64,000 bases of DNA, from assembly GCF_018614035.1 (NCBI RefSeq), contig NZ_JAGGPA010000003.1, positions 79,328 to 143,327 on the forward strand. The letters run 5' to 3'. Position 1 is the first letter of the stretch, and every line of letters begins with the position of its first letter. Of the stretch, positions 1-8,731 are shown in pieces. Made by a program: the position numbers and the translations under genes. The notes beneath the pieces were generated by a model, which worked only from the letters and a program-made list of their open reading frames with translations, had not been told where the DNA came from and did not search any database. The DNA is from Streptomyces sp. ISL-96 (GTDB lineage: Bacteria > Actinomycetota > Actinomycetes > Streptomycetales > Streptomycetaceae).

Positions 1-2
1 CG

Positions 3-1688
3 CCGGATCCGGCCGGGCGGCTTCGCGACGGGCTGGACGGCGACAACGTCTACCTGGTCGCGGCGCGAGGAGCGGCCCGGATCGGCTTTGTCAGCCTGAC
101 TCCGCCCTGGTTGGGGCGGTACGCGCTGGACAAGTACCTGACCCGAGACGAGCTGCCGCTGCTGACCGACGGCGACCTGTTCGAGGTGCGCGTCCTCACC
201 GTTGAACCGCGCTGGCGGACCACCGCGGCGGCGCCACTGCTGATGTACGCGGCGCTGCGCTGGATCGCCGCCCGGGGCGGGCGCCGGGTGGTGGCGATGG
301 GGCGCAGCGAGCTGCTCGACATGTACCTCGCCGTCGGCCTGCGCCCGGTCGGCCGTACGGTCCACAGCGGTGCGCTGACGTTCGAGGTGCTGACCGGCGA
401 CGTGGCCGGGCTGAGAGAGGTCACGATGGACCGTTACGGCACGACGTTGGAGCGTCTGAGGTCCGAAGTGGACTGGCGGCTGGACGTGCCGTTCGCGCCC
501 CGGCCGGACGGCTGCGAACACGGCGGCGCCTCGTTCACCGCCATCGGCACGGACTTCCGCAGCCTGCACCGACGCCATCAGGTGGTCGCGGCCGACGTGC
601 TGGACGCCTGGTTCCCGCCGGCTCCCGGAGTGCGGGCGGCGCTGGCGGAGGATCCGGACTGGGCCGCCCGGACATCGCCGCCGAGCGGCGCCGAGGGCCT
701 GTTGGCGGAAATCGCCGCGGCCCGGGCGCTGCCCGTGGAGACGCTCGCGGTGGGTGCCGGTTCCTCCGACCTGATCTTCAGGGCGTTCGGCCAGTGGCTG
801 ACCCCGGAGAGCAGGGTGCTTCTGACAGACCCGGGATACGGCGAGTATGCCCACGTCACGGAGAAGGTGATCGGTTGCCGGGTGGACCGGTTCCGGCTGC
901 GCCGTGAGGACGGCTGGCGGATCGATCCGGCCCGGCTGTCCGCTGCCGTCGAATCCGGTCGCTACGACCTCGTGGTGGTGGTCAACCCGAACAACCCGAC
1001 CGGACGCCACGCGCCGGCCGCCGAGCTGCGCTCGGTGATCGCCGCCGCTGCGGACAGCACCCGCTGGTGGATCGACGAGGCGTACCTGGGCTATGTCGAC
1101 CTGGCCGAGTCGCTCGCCCAGCTCGCCGCGACGGATCCGCGGGTGGTGGTCTGCACCTCGCTGTCGAAGATGTACGCGCTGTCCGGCATGCGGGCCGCGT
1201 ATCTGGTGGCCGACCCGGTGACCGCCGGGCGGCTGCGCCGATGGACGCCACCCTGGCCGGTGAGCCTCCCGGCGCAACTGGCCGCGGTGGCAGCCCTGCG
1301 CGACCCGGCCCACTACCGCGGCTGCTGGCTTCGCACCCACGCGCTGCGCCGGCAGCTGGCCGGGGACCTGGACGGACTCGCCGGGCTGGACGGGGCCGTG
1401 GTGGTCGAGGAGGGCGTGGCGAACTTCCTCACCGTGACCCTGCCGGCCGGCGGGCCGAGTGCCGCGCAACTGGTGAACGAGTGCCGCCGCCACGACGTCT
1501 ACCTGCGCGACCTGTCGCCGTTGTCGCCGGAGTACCGGGGGCGGACCGTGCGTATCGCGGTCAGGGACACCGCCGAGAACGCGCGCATCGTGGCCGCGTG
1601 TCGGGCCGCCCTGGAGGTGCTGGGGACGGATTCGGACTCGCTCGTCGCGATGCCCGCGGTCACTTCCGCCGCCGGATCCGCTCGGTGA
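3..1688 (+). CDS. GNAT-like acyltransferase / PLP aminotransferase fusion (5' partial)
   Basis: The reading frame is open from the left edge, so the true start lies outside the window. The first ~135 residues look like an acyltransferase of GNAT/autoinducer-synthase type (IGFVSLTPP, then VEPRWRTTAAAPLLMYAALR, typical of the acetyl-CoA-binding helix). The rest is a fold-type I aminotransferase close to histidinol-phosphate aminotransferase, with NPNNPTG, the DEAYLGY aspartate-tyrosine segment, and SLSKMYALSGMRAAY carrying the PLP lysine. It probably transfers an amino group to a small phosphorylated or acylated substrate; the substrate is unknown. The stop overlaps the start of the next gene (GTGA), so the two are translationally coupled. 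Confidence 0.8.
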   Translation, partial: PDPAGRLRDGLDGDNVYLVAARGAARIGFVSLTPPWLGRYALDKYLTRDELPLLTDGDLFEVRVLTVEPRWRTTAAAPLLMYAALRWIAARGGRRVVAMGRSELLDMYLAVGLRPVGRTVHSGALTFEVLTGDVAGLREVTMDRYGTTLERLRSEVDWRLDVPFAPRPDGCEHGGASFTAIGTDFRSLHRRHQVVAADVLDAWFPPAPGVRAALAEDPDWAARTSPPSGAEGLLAEIAAARALPVETLAVGAGSSDLIFRAFGQWLTPESRVLLTDPGYGEYAHVTEKVIGCRVDRFRLRREDGWRIDPARLSAAVESGRYDLVVVVNPNNPTGRHAPAAELRSVIAAAADSTRWWIDEAYLGYVDLAESLAQLAATDPRVVVCTSLSKMYALSGMRAAYLVADPVTAGRLRRWTPPWPVSLPAQLAAVAALRDPAHYRGCWLRTHALRRQLAGDLDGLAGLDGAVVVEEGVANFLTVTLPAGGPSAAQLVNECRRHDVYLRDLSPLSPEYRGRTVRIAVRDTAENARIVAACRAALEVLGTDSDSLVAMPAVTSAAGSAR

Positions 1689-2494
1689 TCACCGTCGCCT
1701 CCCTGGCGCCCCACCTCGGTGGGGCGCTGGTCCTGGGCGGCCTCGCGGTGGCAGCGTCCCGGCGCCGTGAGCTGGTGATCCGGTGGTGCGCCTGGGCGGT
1801 CGGAGTGCCGCTGGTCACCGGTGCGTTCTGGCTGGGCCGCCCGGGCGCCGCGGCTGTCGCCATCGTGGTCGGGGTGATCGCCGTGATGGAGTACGGCGGG
1901 CTGATGCGGCTGGGCCGGGTCGACCGGGTGGTGCTCGCCGCGGCGGTGGTGGGCGTGGTGCTGGCCGCCTGGCTGGCGCCCGGACAGGTGCTCCGGGCGG
2001 TCGCGGCCGGGGCACTCGCGGTGGCCGCGGTGCCGCTCCTGGCGGGCGACGCCGATCATGGCCTGCGCCGGCTCGGCGCCGGCCTGCTGGGGCTGGCCTG
2101 GCTGAGTGTGACGGCCGCGCTGGTGCCGCTCGGGGCGAGCGCGCTGGCGTTGTTCGTGGCGGTCTCGGTCGCCGACATCGTGGCGTACTTCGCCGGTCGG
2201 GGGCTGGGCGGGCCACGGCTGTCGCCACTGTCGCCGGCCAAGCGGTGGAGCGGCACTCTGGCGGGGGCCGCCGCCGGCCTCGGCGCGCTCGCCGTACTGT
2301 CCGCGCTGAGCTGGCCGATGGCGGTCGCGGTGGCGGTCGGCGGCCCGGCCGGCGACCTTCTCGAATCCATGATCAAGAGAGGTGCGCGGGCCAAGGACGC
2401 CGGCCGCTGGCTGCCCGGCTCCGGCGGCCTCCTGGACAGGATCGATTCGCTGCTCATCGCGCTGGCCGTCCTGCTTGTCCTGCCTCGGGCCTAG
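1685..2494 (+). CDS. CdsA-like phosphatidate/CTP cytidylyltransferase family membrane protein
   Basis: About 269 residues with seven or eight hydrophobic segments. The C-terminal signature SMIKRGARAKDAGRW...GSGGLLDRID matches the CdsA family pattern (S-x-x-K-R-x4-K-D...H-G-G-x-x-D-R-x-D), but serine replaces the usual histidine before GG. CdsA makes CDP-diacylglycerol from phosphatidic acid and CTP; this copy is probably specialised, since it is fused by a GTGA overlap to an aminotransferase gene rather than sitting with frr/pyrH as housekeeping cdsA does in Streptomyces. GTG at 1685 was chosen because of the overlap and because the first membrane helix follows at once. The 3' end overlaps the convergent STAS gene by 4 bp. 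Confidence 0.75.
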   Translation: MITVASLAPHLGGALVLGGLAVAASRRRELVIRWCAWAVGVPLVTGAFWLGRPGAAAVAIVVGVIAVMEYGGLMRLGRVDRVVLAAAVVGVVLAAWLAPGQVLRAVAAGALAVAAVPLLAGDADHGLRRLGAGLLGLAWLSVTAALVPLGASALALFVAVSVADIVAYFAGRGLGGPRLSPLSPAKRWSGTLAGAAAGLGALAVLSALSWPMAVAVAVGGPAGDLLESMIKRGARAKDAGRWLPGSGGLLDRIDSLLIALAVLLVLPRA

Positions 2495-2805
2495 GCGACG
2501 TCGCTGAGGCCCACCAGGCGCAGCAGCATCAGCAGGTCCTGGCGGGCGCCGCACAGCCGCAGCCGGCAGCCTGCTTTGCGGGCGGTGAGCCGCAGGCGGG
2601 CCAGGGCGTCGACGGCGGTGAGGTCCGGGTGGGTCAGTCCGGTGACGTCACAGATGACCTCGGTGGCCCCGGACTCGTACAGCAGGCTGTCGAGTTCGTC
2701 GCACAGACGAGGGACGTCGGCCGGGGTCACCCGGCCGACGACGACGAGAACGGCCGGCATCGTGGCATCCACATCAGGGAGACCGGGGCCGCGGCTGTAA
2801 CTCAT
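2491..2805 (-). CDS. STAS-domain protein (anti-sigma factor antagonist-like)
   Basis: A 104-residue single-domain protein. VLVVVGRVTPADVPRLCDELDSLL followed by ATEVICDVTGLTHPDLTAVDALARLRL fits a STAS fold, in which the D-V-T-G-L loop carries the residue phosphorylated in SpoIIAA-type antagonists; here the loop offers T or D rather than a clear D-S. Such proteins bind anti-sigma kinases to release sigma factors, or act as NTP sensors. No partner kinase is adjacent. It is convergent with the CdsA-like gene and read away from the terminator at 2829-2859. Confidence 0.7.
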   Translation of the reverse strand: MSYSRGPGLPDVDATMPAVLVVVGRVTPADVPRLCDELDSLLYESGATEVICDVTGLTHPDLTAVDALARLRLTARKAGCRLRLCGARQDLLMLLRLVGLSDVA

Positions 2806-2828
2806 CGGTGGAGGACGTGGACGAGAAG

Positions 2829-2859
2829 AGCGGGACCGGTGGCTTCCACCGGTCCCGCT
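2829..2859 (-). terminator. Stem-loop terminator of the nucleoside operon
   Basis: Perfect 14-bp inverted repeat AGCGGGACCGGTGG / CCACCGGTCCCGCT with a 3-base loop, 22 bp beyond the thymidine phosphorylase stop. There is no T-tract, which is common for Streptomyces terminators. Confidence 0.8.
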
Positions 2860-2881
2860 CGGTCGTGCATGTCGTTACGTG

Positions 2882-4159
2882 TCAGGCGATGCGGCCCAGC
2901 ACGATCGGGTTCGGGGTGAACTCCGTGCCCTCGGGGGCCGTCAGGACCCCGCCGTTCAGTGCTTCGAGGGCGTACTCGAACTTCTCCGGGGTGTCCGTGT
3001 GCAGGGTCATCAGGCGCTGGCCCGCGGTGACCTTGTCGCCCGGCTTGGCGTGGAGTTCGATGCCCGCGCCCGCCTGGACCTGGTCCTCCTTGCGCGCGCG
3101 GCCCGCGCCGAGGCGCCAGGCCGCGACGCCCACGGCGTACGCGTCGAGGGTGGTGAGGACGCCGGACTCGGAGGCGTGGACCACGTGCTGCTCGCGGGCG
3201 ACCGGGAGGGCCGCGTCCGGGTCGCCGCCCTGGGCCACGATCATGCGGCGCCAGACGTCCATCGCGGAGCCGTCGGCCAGTGCCTTGGCCGGGTCGGCGT
3301 CCTTCAGGCCGGCCGCGTCGAGCATTTCGCGGGCGAGCGCGAGGGTGAGTTCGACGACGTCGGCCGGGCCGCCGCCCGCCAGGACCTCGACCGACTCGCG
3401 GACTTCGAGGGCGTTGCCCGCCGTGAGGCCCAGCGGCGTCGTCATGTCGGTGAGCAGTGCCACCGTGCGTACGCCGTGGTCGGTGCCCAGGCCCACCATG
3501 GTGGCGGCGAGCTCGCGGGCGTCCTCGATGTTCTTCATGAAGGCGCCGGAGCCGACCTTCACGTCCAGGACGAGCGAGCCCGTACCCTCGGCGATCTTCT
3601 TCGACATGATGGAGGACGCGATCAGGGGGATCGCTTCGACCGTGCCGGTGACGTCGCGCAGGGCGTACAGCTTCTTGTCGGCCGGGGCCAGACCGTCGCC
3701 CGCCGCGCAGATGACCGCGCCGGTGGATTCGAGGACGTGCAGCATCTCCTCGTTGGAGAGCAGCGCACGCCAGCCGGGGATCGACTCCAGCTTGTCGAGC
3801 GTGCCGCCGGTGTGGCCGAGGCCCCGGCCCGAGAGCTGGGGTACGGCCGCGCCGCAGGCCGCGACCAGGGGGGCGAGGGGCAGCGTGATCTTGTCGCCCA
3901 CGCCGCCCGTGGAGTGCTTGTCGGCGGTGGGGCGGGAGAGCTGCGCGAAGTTCATGCGCTCGCCCGAGTTGATCATCGCTGCGGTCCAGCGGGCGATCTC
4001 GACGCGGTTCATGCCGTTGAGCAGGATCGCCATCGCGAGCGCTGACATCTGCTCGTCGGCGACCTCACCGCGCGTGTAGGCGTCGATGACCCAGTCGATC
4101 TGCTCGGGGCTCAGTTCGCCCTTGTCGCGCTTGGTCCGGATGACGGAGATGACGTCCAT
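2882..4159 (-). CDS. deoA: Thymidine phosphorylase
   Basis: A 425-residue pyrimidine-nucleoside phosphorylase that splits thymidine/deoxyuridine with phosphate to give deoxyribose-1-phosphate. The family signature SGRGLGHTGGTLDKLESIPG is present, and KHSTGGVGDK at residues 81-90 forms the phosphate loop; the C-terminal alpha/beta domain is complete. ATG at 4159 is preceded by GGAAGGAACC; the longer open frame upstream overlaps cdd and is not used. It is the last gene of the transporter-cdd operon, so imported cytidine is deaminated and deoxynucleosides phosphorolysed in one unit. Confidence 0.95.
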   Translation of the reverse strand: MDVISVIRTKRDKGELSPEQIDWVIDAYTRGEVADEQMSALAMAILLNGMNRVEIARWTAAMINSGERMNFAQLSRPTADKHSTGGVGDKITLPLAPLVAACGAAVPQLSGRGLGHTGGTLDKLESIPGWRALLSNEEMLHVLESTGAVICAAGDGLAPADKKLYALRDVTGTVEAIPLIASSIMSKKIAEGTGSLVLDVKVGSGAFMKNIEDARELAATMVGLGTDHGVRTVALLTDMTTPLGLTAGNALEVRESVEVLAGGGPADVVELTLALAREMLDAAGLKDADPAKALADGSAMDVWRRMIVAQGGDPDAALPVAREQHVVHASESGVLTTLDAYAVGVAAWRLGAGRARKEDQVQAGAGIELHAKPGDKVTAGQRLMTLHTDTPEKFEYALEALNGGVLTAPEGTEFTPNPIVLGRIA

Positions 4160-4164
4160 GGGGT

Positions 4165-4590
4165 TTATCGGGTTCCTTCCGGGGTGCCGGGCGCCAGGTG
4201 CTGGGGGCCGAAGGCGTCGGGGAGCATGTGGGCGAGCGTACGGATGCCCGCTGACGTGTCGAGCAAAAGCGCCGGGCCGCCGAATTCGTACAGCAGCTGG
4301 CGGCAGCGGCCGCACGGCATCAGGTTTTCGCCCCGGCCGTCGACGCAGGTGAAGTGCGTCAGGCGGCCGCCGCCGGTGGCGTTGAGCTGCGAGACGAGGC
4401 CGCATTCGGCGCACAGGGAGAGGCCGTACGAGGCGTTCTCCACGTTGCAGCCGGTGACGATGCGGCCGGTGTCGACGAGGGCCGCGGCGCCGACCGGGAA
4501 GCCCGAGTACGGGGCGTACGCATGGGACATGGCCTCACGCGCCGCCTCCCGCAGGGCTTCCCAGTCGGCTGGTACCGCGGCGTCCGTCAT
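4165..4590 (-). CDS. cdd: Cytidine deaminase
   Basis: A 141-residue zinc deaminase converting (deoxy)cytidine to (deoxy)uridine. The substrate loop is NVENASYG (49-56), the catalytic glutamate lies in CAE (60-62), and the remaining zinc ligands are in PCGRC (92-96). The length fits the small homotetrameric class. Its ATG overlaps the permease stop (ATGA), and its stop lies 5 bp before deoA, so it is co-translated with the transporter. Confidence 0.95.
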   Translation of the reverse strand: MTDAAVPADWEALREAAREAMSHAYAPYSGFPVGAAALVDTGRIVTGCNVENASYGLSLCAECGLVSQLNATGGGRLTHFTCVDGRGENLMPCGRCRQLLYEFGGPALLLDTSAGIRTLAHMLPDAFGPQHLAPGTPEGTR

Positions 4591-5849
4591 TTGCCCTGGC
4601 CCTTCCGGTACGGCATGCCGTTGGCCTTGGGCATCCGCAGCCGTTGCGCGGACAGCGCCAGGACGAGCAGCGTGGTGATGTAGGGCGCGGCGTCCACGAA
4701 CTGGCTCGGGACCTCGTCGGTGAACGCGTACCAGGTGAAGAGGAGCACGGCGGCCACGGCGGAGATCGCCGCGGGCAGGTACTTCTTCTTGTACACCTGC
4801 CAGAACACCACGAGCAGCAGCAGGATCGCCAGCAGGAGCAGCATCGCGTGGACGTTCTCGGCGCCGCCGCGCAGCTTGAGGCTGTCGGTGAAGCCGAAGA
4901 GGCCCGCGCCGAGCGCCATTCCGCCCGGCATCCAGTTGCCGAAGATCATCGCGGCGAGGCCGATGTAGCCGCGGCCGCCGGTCTGGCCCTCCTGGTAGAT
5001 GCCGGTCGCGACGATGGCGAGGAAGGCGCCCGCGAGGCCGGCCAGGCCGCCGGAGACGACGACGGCGATGTACTTGTACTTGTAGACGTTCACGCCGAGG
5101 GACTCGGCGGCCATCGGGTTCTCACCGCAGGAGCGCAGCCGCAGGCCGAACGCCGTACGCCACAGGATCCAGATGGTCGCCGGGATCAGGAGCAGCGCGA
5201 AGATCGTCAGCAGGGAGAGGTTGGTGAGCAGGCCGCCGAGGACGCCGGCGACGTCGGAGATGAAGAACCAGTGTTTGCCCTGGATGTCCTGTAGCCAGTC
5301 GGACAGTCCTGGGACGGTGACCTTGGTGATCTCGTCGATGCGCGGGGACTGCTTGGAGGAGCCGCCCTCGACCTTGTCGAAGGTGAAGTTGGACAGGTAG
5401 CGGGTGGCGCCCACGGCCAGGATGTTGATGGCCACACCGGAGACGATGTGGTTCACGCCGAAGGTGACCGTGATGATCGCGTGCAGCAGACCGCCGATGG
5501 CGCCGCCGAGGATGCCGAAGGCGACACCCGTCCACGGGCCCCACTGGTAGCCGGCGTACGCGCCGAACCAGGTGCCCAGGATCATCATGCCTTCGAGGCC
5601 GATGTTGACGACGCCCGCGCGCTCGGCCCACAGGCCGCCGAGACCGGCGAGGCCGATCGGGATGGCGAGCTGGAGCGCGCCGGAGACCTGGCCGACCGAG
5701 GTCAGGTCGTCGGCGCCGCTGATGAGGCGGACCAGCGAGATCAGGGCGAGACCGCCCGCGATGATCAGCAGGATGACGGGTACGGACAGCTTGCGGCGGG
5801 CGCTCTTCTTCGGCGCCGCGCTCACGGCGGAGACAGTGCTGGTACTCAT
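4587..5849 (-). CDS. Nucleoside ABC transporter permease (second subunit)
   Basis: A 420-residue inner-membrane permease of the BMP/branched-chain family (Pfam BPD_transp_2). It has about ten helices and the family segment GGLWAERAGVVNIGLEGMM, and GLRLRSCGENPMAAESLGV provides the coupling helix to the ATPase. It carries an N-terminal Ala/Ser/Lys-rich extension. ATG at 5849 overlaps the stop of the upstream permease (TAATG). It would form the pore with the 5849-6961 product for purine/pyrimidine nucleoside import. Confidence 0.9.
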   Translation of the reverse strand: MSTSTVSAVSAAPKKSARRKLSVPVILLIIAGGLALISLVRLISGADDLTSVGQVSGALQLAIPIGLAGLGGLWAERAGVVNIGLEGMMILGTWFGAYAGYQWGPWTGVAFGILGGAIGGLLHAIITVTFGVNHIVSGVAINILAVGATRYLSNFTFDKVEGGSSKQSPRIDEITKVTVPGLSDWLQDIQGKHWFFISDVAGVLGGLLTNLSLLTIFALLLIPATIWILWRTAFGLRLRSCGENPMAAESLGVNVYKYKYIAVVVSGGLAGLAGAFLAIVATGIYQEGQTGGRGYIGLAAMIFGNWMPGGMALGAGLFGFTDSLKLRGGAENVHAMLLLLAILLLLVVFWQVYKKKYLPAAISAVAAVLLFTWYAFTDEVPSQFVDAAPYITTLLVLALSAQRLRMPKANGMPYRKGQGK

Positions 5850-6961
5850 TACGCCGCCACCTCCTCACGGTTCTTGCGGGCGGCTGCGGCGAGCTCCTCG
5901 CCCACCTTCTGCTGCTGGCGGCGGAGCCCGTAACGGCGGACGAGTTCGTAACTGACGACGACCGCGATCACGATCAGGCCCTGCATGATCGTGGCGATTT
6001 CTTTTTCGTAGCCGTACTGGTCGAGCGCGGCGGACGCCTTGTCCAGGAACGCGATCAGCAGTGCGCTGAAGAAGATGCCGACCGGGTTGTTGCGGCCGAG
6101 CAGGGCGATGGTGATGCCCGTGAAGCCGATTCCGGTCGGGAAGCTGAGGCTGTACGTGTGGGTGTCGCCCAGCAGCGTCGGCATACCGGCGAGACCGGCG
6201 ACGCCGCCCGAGATGAGCATCGCGGTGAGGATCATCTTCTTGGCGTCGACACCGGAGGCCGCGGCGGCGCTCTCGCTGGCGCCGGTGGCGCGCAGGTCGA
6301 AGCCGAAGCGGGTGCGGTTGAGGATGAACCAGTAGACGACGCCGAGTGCGAAGGCGACGAACGTAAAGCCATAGATCTCGCCGCCGTCACCCATGCTGAC
6401 GCTCGGGAACCAGCCGGACTCCGCGATCTCACCCGTGGTGAGGTCGTTGGAACCCGGCAGCTGCACACCGAAGTTGTCGGTGAGGATGAGCCAGGCGATG
6501 AGGCTGGTGGCGATCGCGTTGAGCATGATCGTGGAGACGACCTCACTCACCCCGCGCAGGGTCTTGAGCACACCCGCGATACCCGCCCAGAAGGCACCGG
6601 TCAGCATCGCGACGATCACGATCATCGCGACGTGCAGCGGACCCGGCAGCTCGACGGCGGCGCCGGCCAGGGCCGCCATCATCGCGGCGAGCCGGTACTG
6701 GCCGTCGACGCCGATGTTGAACAGGTTCATCCGGAAGCCGATGGCCACGGCGAGCGCCGCCAGGTAGTACGTGCCGGCCTGGTTCAGGATGAGCACCTGG
6801 ATGTCGGCGTACTGCGCGCTCTCGACCATCAGCGTGTACGGCTCGAACGGGTCGCGGCCCGAGGCGAGCAGCACCACCGAGGTGAGCGCGATGGCGACGA
6901 CCAGCGCGAGCACTGGGCCGGCGAGGCCCAGAATCAGCCGGTCCTTGTCGAATTTCTTCAT
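5849..6961 (-). CDS. Nucleoside ABC transporter permease (first subunit)
   Basis: A 370-residue paralogue of the next permease (BPD_transp_2), starting MKKFDKDRLILGLAGPVLAL at an ATG that overlaps the ATPase stop (TGATG). The family segments NLFNIGVDGQYRLAAMMAAL and FGFDLRATGASESAAAASGV (coupling loop) are visible. A longer open frame upstream is out of frame with the ATPase and is discarded. The pair of unequal permeases matches the Bacillus NupP/NupQ arrangement. Confidence 0.9.
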   Translation of the reverse strand: MKKFDKDRLILGLAGPVLALVVAIALTSVVLLASGRDPFEPYTLMVESAQYADIQVLILNQAGTYYLAALAVAIGFRMNLFNIGVDGQYRLAAMMAALAGAAVELPGPLHVAMIVIVAMLTGAFWAGIAGVLKTLRGVSEVVSTIMLNAIATSLIAWLILTDNFGVQLPGSNDLTTGEIAESGWFPSVSMGDGGEIYGFTFVAFALGVVYWFILNRTRFGFDLRATGASESAAAASGVDAKKMILTAMLISGGVAGLAGMPTLLGDTHTYSLSFPTGIGFTGITIALLGRNNPVGIFFSALLIAFLDKASAALDQYGYEKEIATIMQGLIVIAVVVSYELVRRYGLRRQQQKVGEELAAAARKNREEVAA

Positions 6962-8520
6962 CAGGCCTCGTCCTCCGGGGCGTGCTCCAGATGACCGCTG
7001 GCGGCGCCGGTCATGGCCGAGCCCAGCTCCTCCGGGGTGATGGTGGCCGGGTCGGCGTCCGCGACCAGGCGGCCGCGGTACATGACCCGCAGGGTGTCGG
7101 AGAGCCCGATGAGCTCGTCCAGGTCGGCGGAGATCAGCAGTACGGCCAGTCCCTCGCGGCGTGCTTCGCGGATCTGGTCCCAGATCTGCGCCTGCGCGCC
7201 GACGTCCACACCGCGCGTGGGGTGCGCGGCGATGAGCAGCTTGGGGGCGTGGCTCATCTCGCGGCCGACGATCAGCTTCTGCTGGTTGCCGCCGGACAGG
7301 GAGGCCGCGGTGACCTCGATACCGGGCGTACGGACGTCGTACTCGCGCACGATCCGTTCGGTGTCGGCGCGGGCCGCCTTCAGGTCGAGCAGCCCGCGCT
7401 TGGAGTTGGGCTCCTCGGTGACGTGGCCGAGGATGCGGTTCTCCCACAGCGGCGCTTCCAGCAGCAGGCCGTGCCGGTGGCGGTCCTCGGGGATGTAGCC
7501 GATGCCGCGCTCGCGGCGCTTGCGGGTGGGCGCGCGGGAGATGTCGGTGTCGTCGAGGGTGATGGCGCCGCCGTCGGGGGTGCGCAGACCCATGATCGTC
7601 TCGACGAGTTCCGCCTGGCCGTTGCCCTCGACGCCCGCGATGCCGAGGACTTCGCCCTTGTGGATGGTGAAGTCGATCCCGGCCAGCACCTCGCGTACGG
7701 CGCCGTCGGGGTCGATGGCGTTCAGGTGGAGGTCCTGGATGCGGAGCATCGGTACGTCGGTGACCGTCGACTCGCGGGTCTCGGGCGACGGGAGTTCGGT
7801 GCCGACCATCAGCTCGGCGAGCTGCTTGGTGGTGGTCTTCTTCGGGTCGGCGGTGCCCACGGTCGTACCGCGCCGGATGACGGTGATGTCGTCGGCGACC
7901 GACAGGACCTCGCCCAGCTTGTGCGAGATGAAGATGACCGTCAGGCCCTCGGACTTGAGCTCGCGGAGGTTGGCGAAGAGCGCGTCGACCTCCTGCGGGA
8001 CCAGGACGGCGGTCGGCTCGTCGAGGATGAGGATGCGGGCGCCGCGGTAGAGGACCTTGAGGATCTCCACGCGCTGGCGGTCGGCCACGCCCAGGTTCTC
8101 GACCAGGGCGTCGGGCCGCACGTTCAGTCCGTACGCCTGGGAGATCTCCTTGATCTTGTTACGGGCCTTGGCGCCGATGCCGTACAGCTTCTCGCCGCCG
8201 AGAACGACGTTCTCCAGGACGGTGAGGTTGTCGGCCAGCATGAAGTGCTGGTGCACCATGCCGATGCCGCGTGCGATGGCGTCGGCGGGGCTGTGGAAGG
8301 TGGCCTGCTCCCCGTCGATGGTGATGGTGCCCTCGTCCGGCTTCTGCATGCCGTAGAGGATCTTCATCAGGGTCGACTTTCCGGCACCGTTCTCACCGAC
8401 GAGGGCGTGCACGGTGCCCTTGCGGATGGTGATGTCGATGTCGTGGTTGGCGACGACGCCGGGGAAGCGCTTGGTGATGCCGTGCAGTTCTACGGCGGGG
8501 GGCGGGCTGGACGCGTTGAT
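6961..8520 (-). CDS. Nucleoside ABC transporter ATP-binding protein, probable AUC start
   Basis: A double-ABC ATPase of about 519 residues. The first domain has GENGAGKST, an ABC signature LGVADRQRVEILKVL and LILDEPTAVL; the second has a degenerate Walker A (GVEGNGQAE), LSGGNQQKLIVGREM and a Walker B ending AAHPTRGVD. The first canonical start is GTG at 8412, which would begin 6 residues before Walker A and delete the essential VELHGITKRFPGVVANHDID strands. In frame upstream there is no ATG, GTG or TTG after the ribosome binding site. AAGGAGA lies 7 nt before an ATC at 8520, giving (M)NASSPPPAVELHGITKRFP. I take ATC as the start; CTG at 8487 is a weaker alternative with no ribosome binding site. 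Confidence 0.85.
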   Translation of the reverse strand: MNASSPPPAVELHGITKRFPGVVANHDIDITIRKGTVHALVGENGAGKSTLMKILYGMQKPDEGTITIDGEQATFHSPADAIARGIGMVHQHFMLADNLTVLENVVLGGEKLYGIGAKARNKIKEISQAYGLNVRPDALVENLGVADRQRVEILKVLYRGARILILDEPTAVLVPQEVDALFANLRELKSEGLTVIFISHKLGEVLSVADDITVIRRGTTVGTADPKKTTTKQLAELMVGTELPSPETRESTVTDVPMLRIQDLHLNAIDPDGAVREVLAGIDFTIHKGEVLGIAGVEGNGQAELVETIMGLRTPDGGAITLDDTDISRAPTRKRRERGIGYIPEDRHRHGLLLEAPLWENRILGHVTEEPNSKRGLLDLKAARADTERIVREYDVRTPGIEVTAASLSGGNQQKLIVGREMSHAPKLLIAAHPTRGVDVGAQAQIWDQIREARREGLAVLLISADLDELIGLSDTLRVMYRGRLVADADPATITPEELGSAMTGAASGHLEHAPEDEA

Positions 8521-8597
8521 GACGCACTCTCCTTGGCGGAAAGGAGCGGGAGGCAGGGAGGCTGGGGCGCGGCGAAACTATCGTGCTGCGAGAGTGT

Positions 8598-8609
8598 CTA
8601 CGCGCGTAG
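8598..8609. promoter_or_regulatory. Palindromic operator 1, CTACGCGCGTAG
   Basis: Perfect 12-bp palindrome 78 bp upstream of the ATPase start and downstream of the bmp terminator. A near-identical site lies upstream of the bmp lipoprotein gene (9835-9846), so both units are probably controlled by one nucleoside-responsive repressor; no regulator gene is in the window. Confidence 0.6.
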
Positions 8610-8660
8610 CACTGCCAAATATCAAAAAGACGGGGCGATGCGGGCTTATTCGGATGCGGC

Positions 8661-8705
8661 CCGGGGCCGGAGAGGCGGCGGAAAACCGCCTCCCCGGCCC
8701 CCGGG
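8661..8705 (-). terminator. Stem-loop after the bmp lipoprotein gene
   Basis: Long GC-rich inverted repeat with arms around GGGGCCGG-AGAGGCGG and CCGCC-TCCCCGGCCCC, 26 bp past the lipoprotein stop. It probably gives partial termination, so that the abundant binding protein is made in excess over the transporter core read from the next promoter. Confidence 0.75.
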
Positions 8706-8731
8706 TCTCGCGTCGTCGTGGCCGGCCGGCC

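Noticed and set aside
1499..2554. 351-codon minus-strand frame opposite the CdsA-like gene
   Set aside because: Pro/Gln/His-rich composition with no conserved motifs; antisense to a gene with clear CdsA signature.
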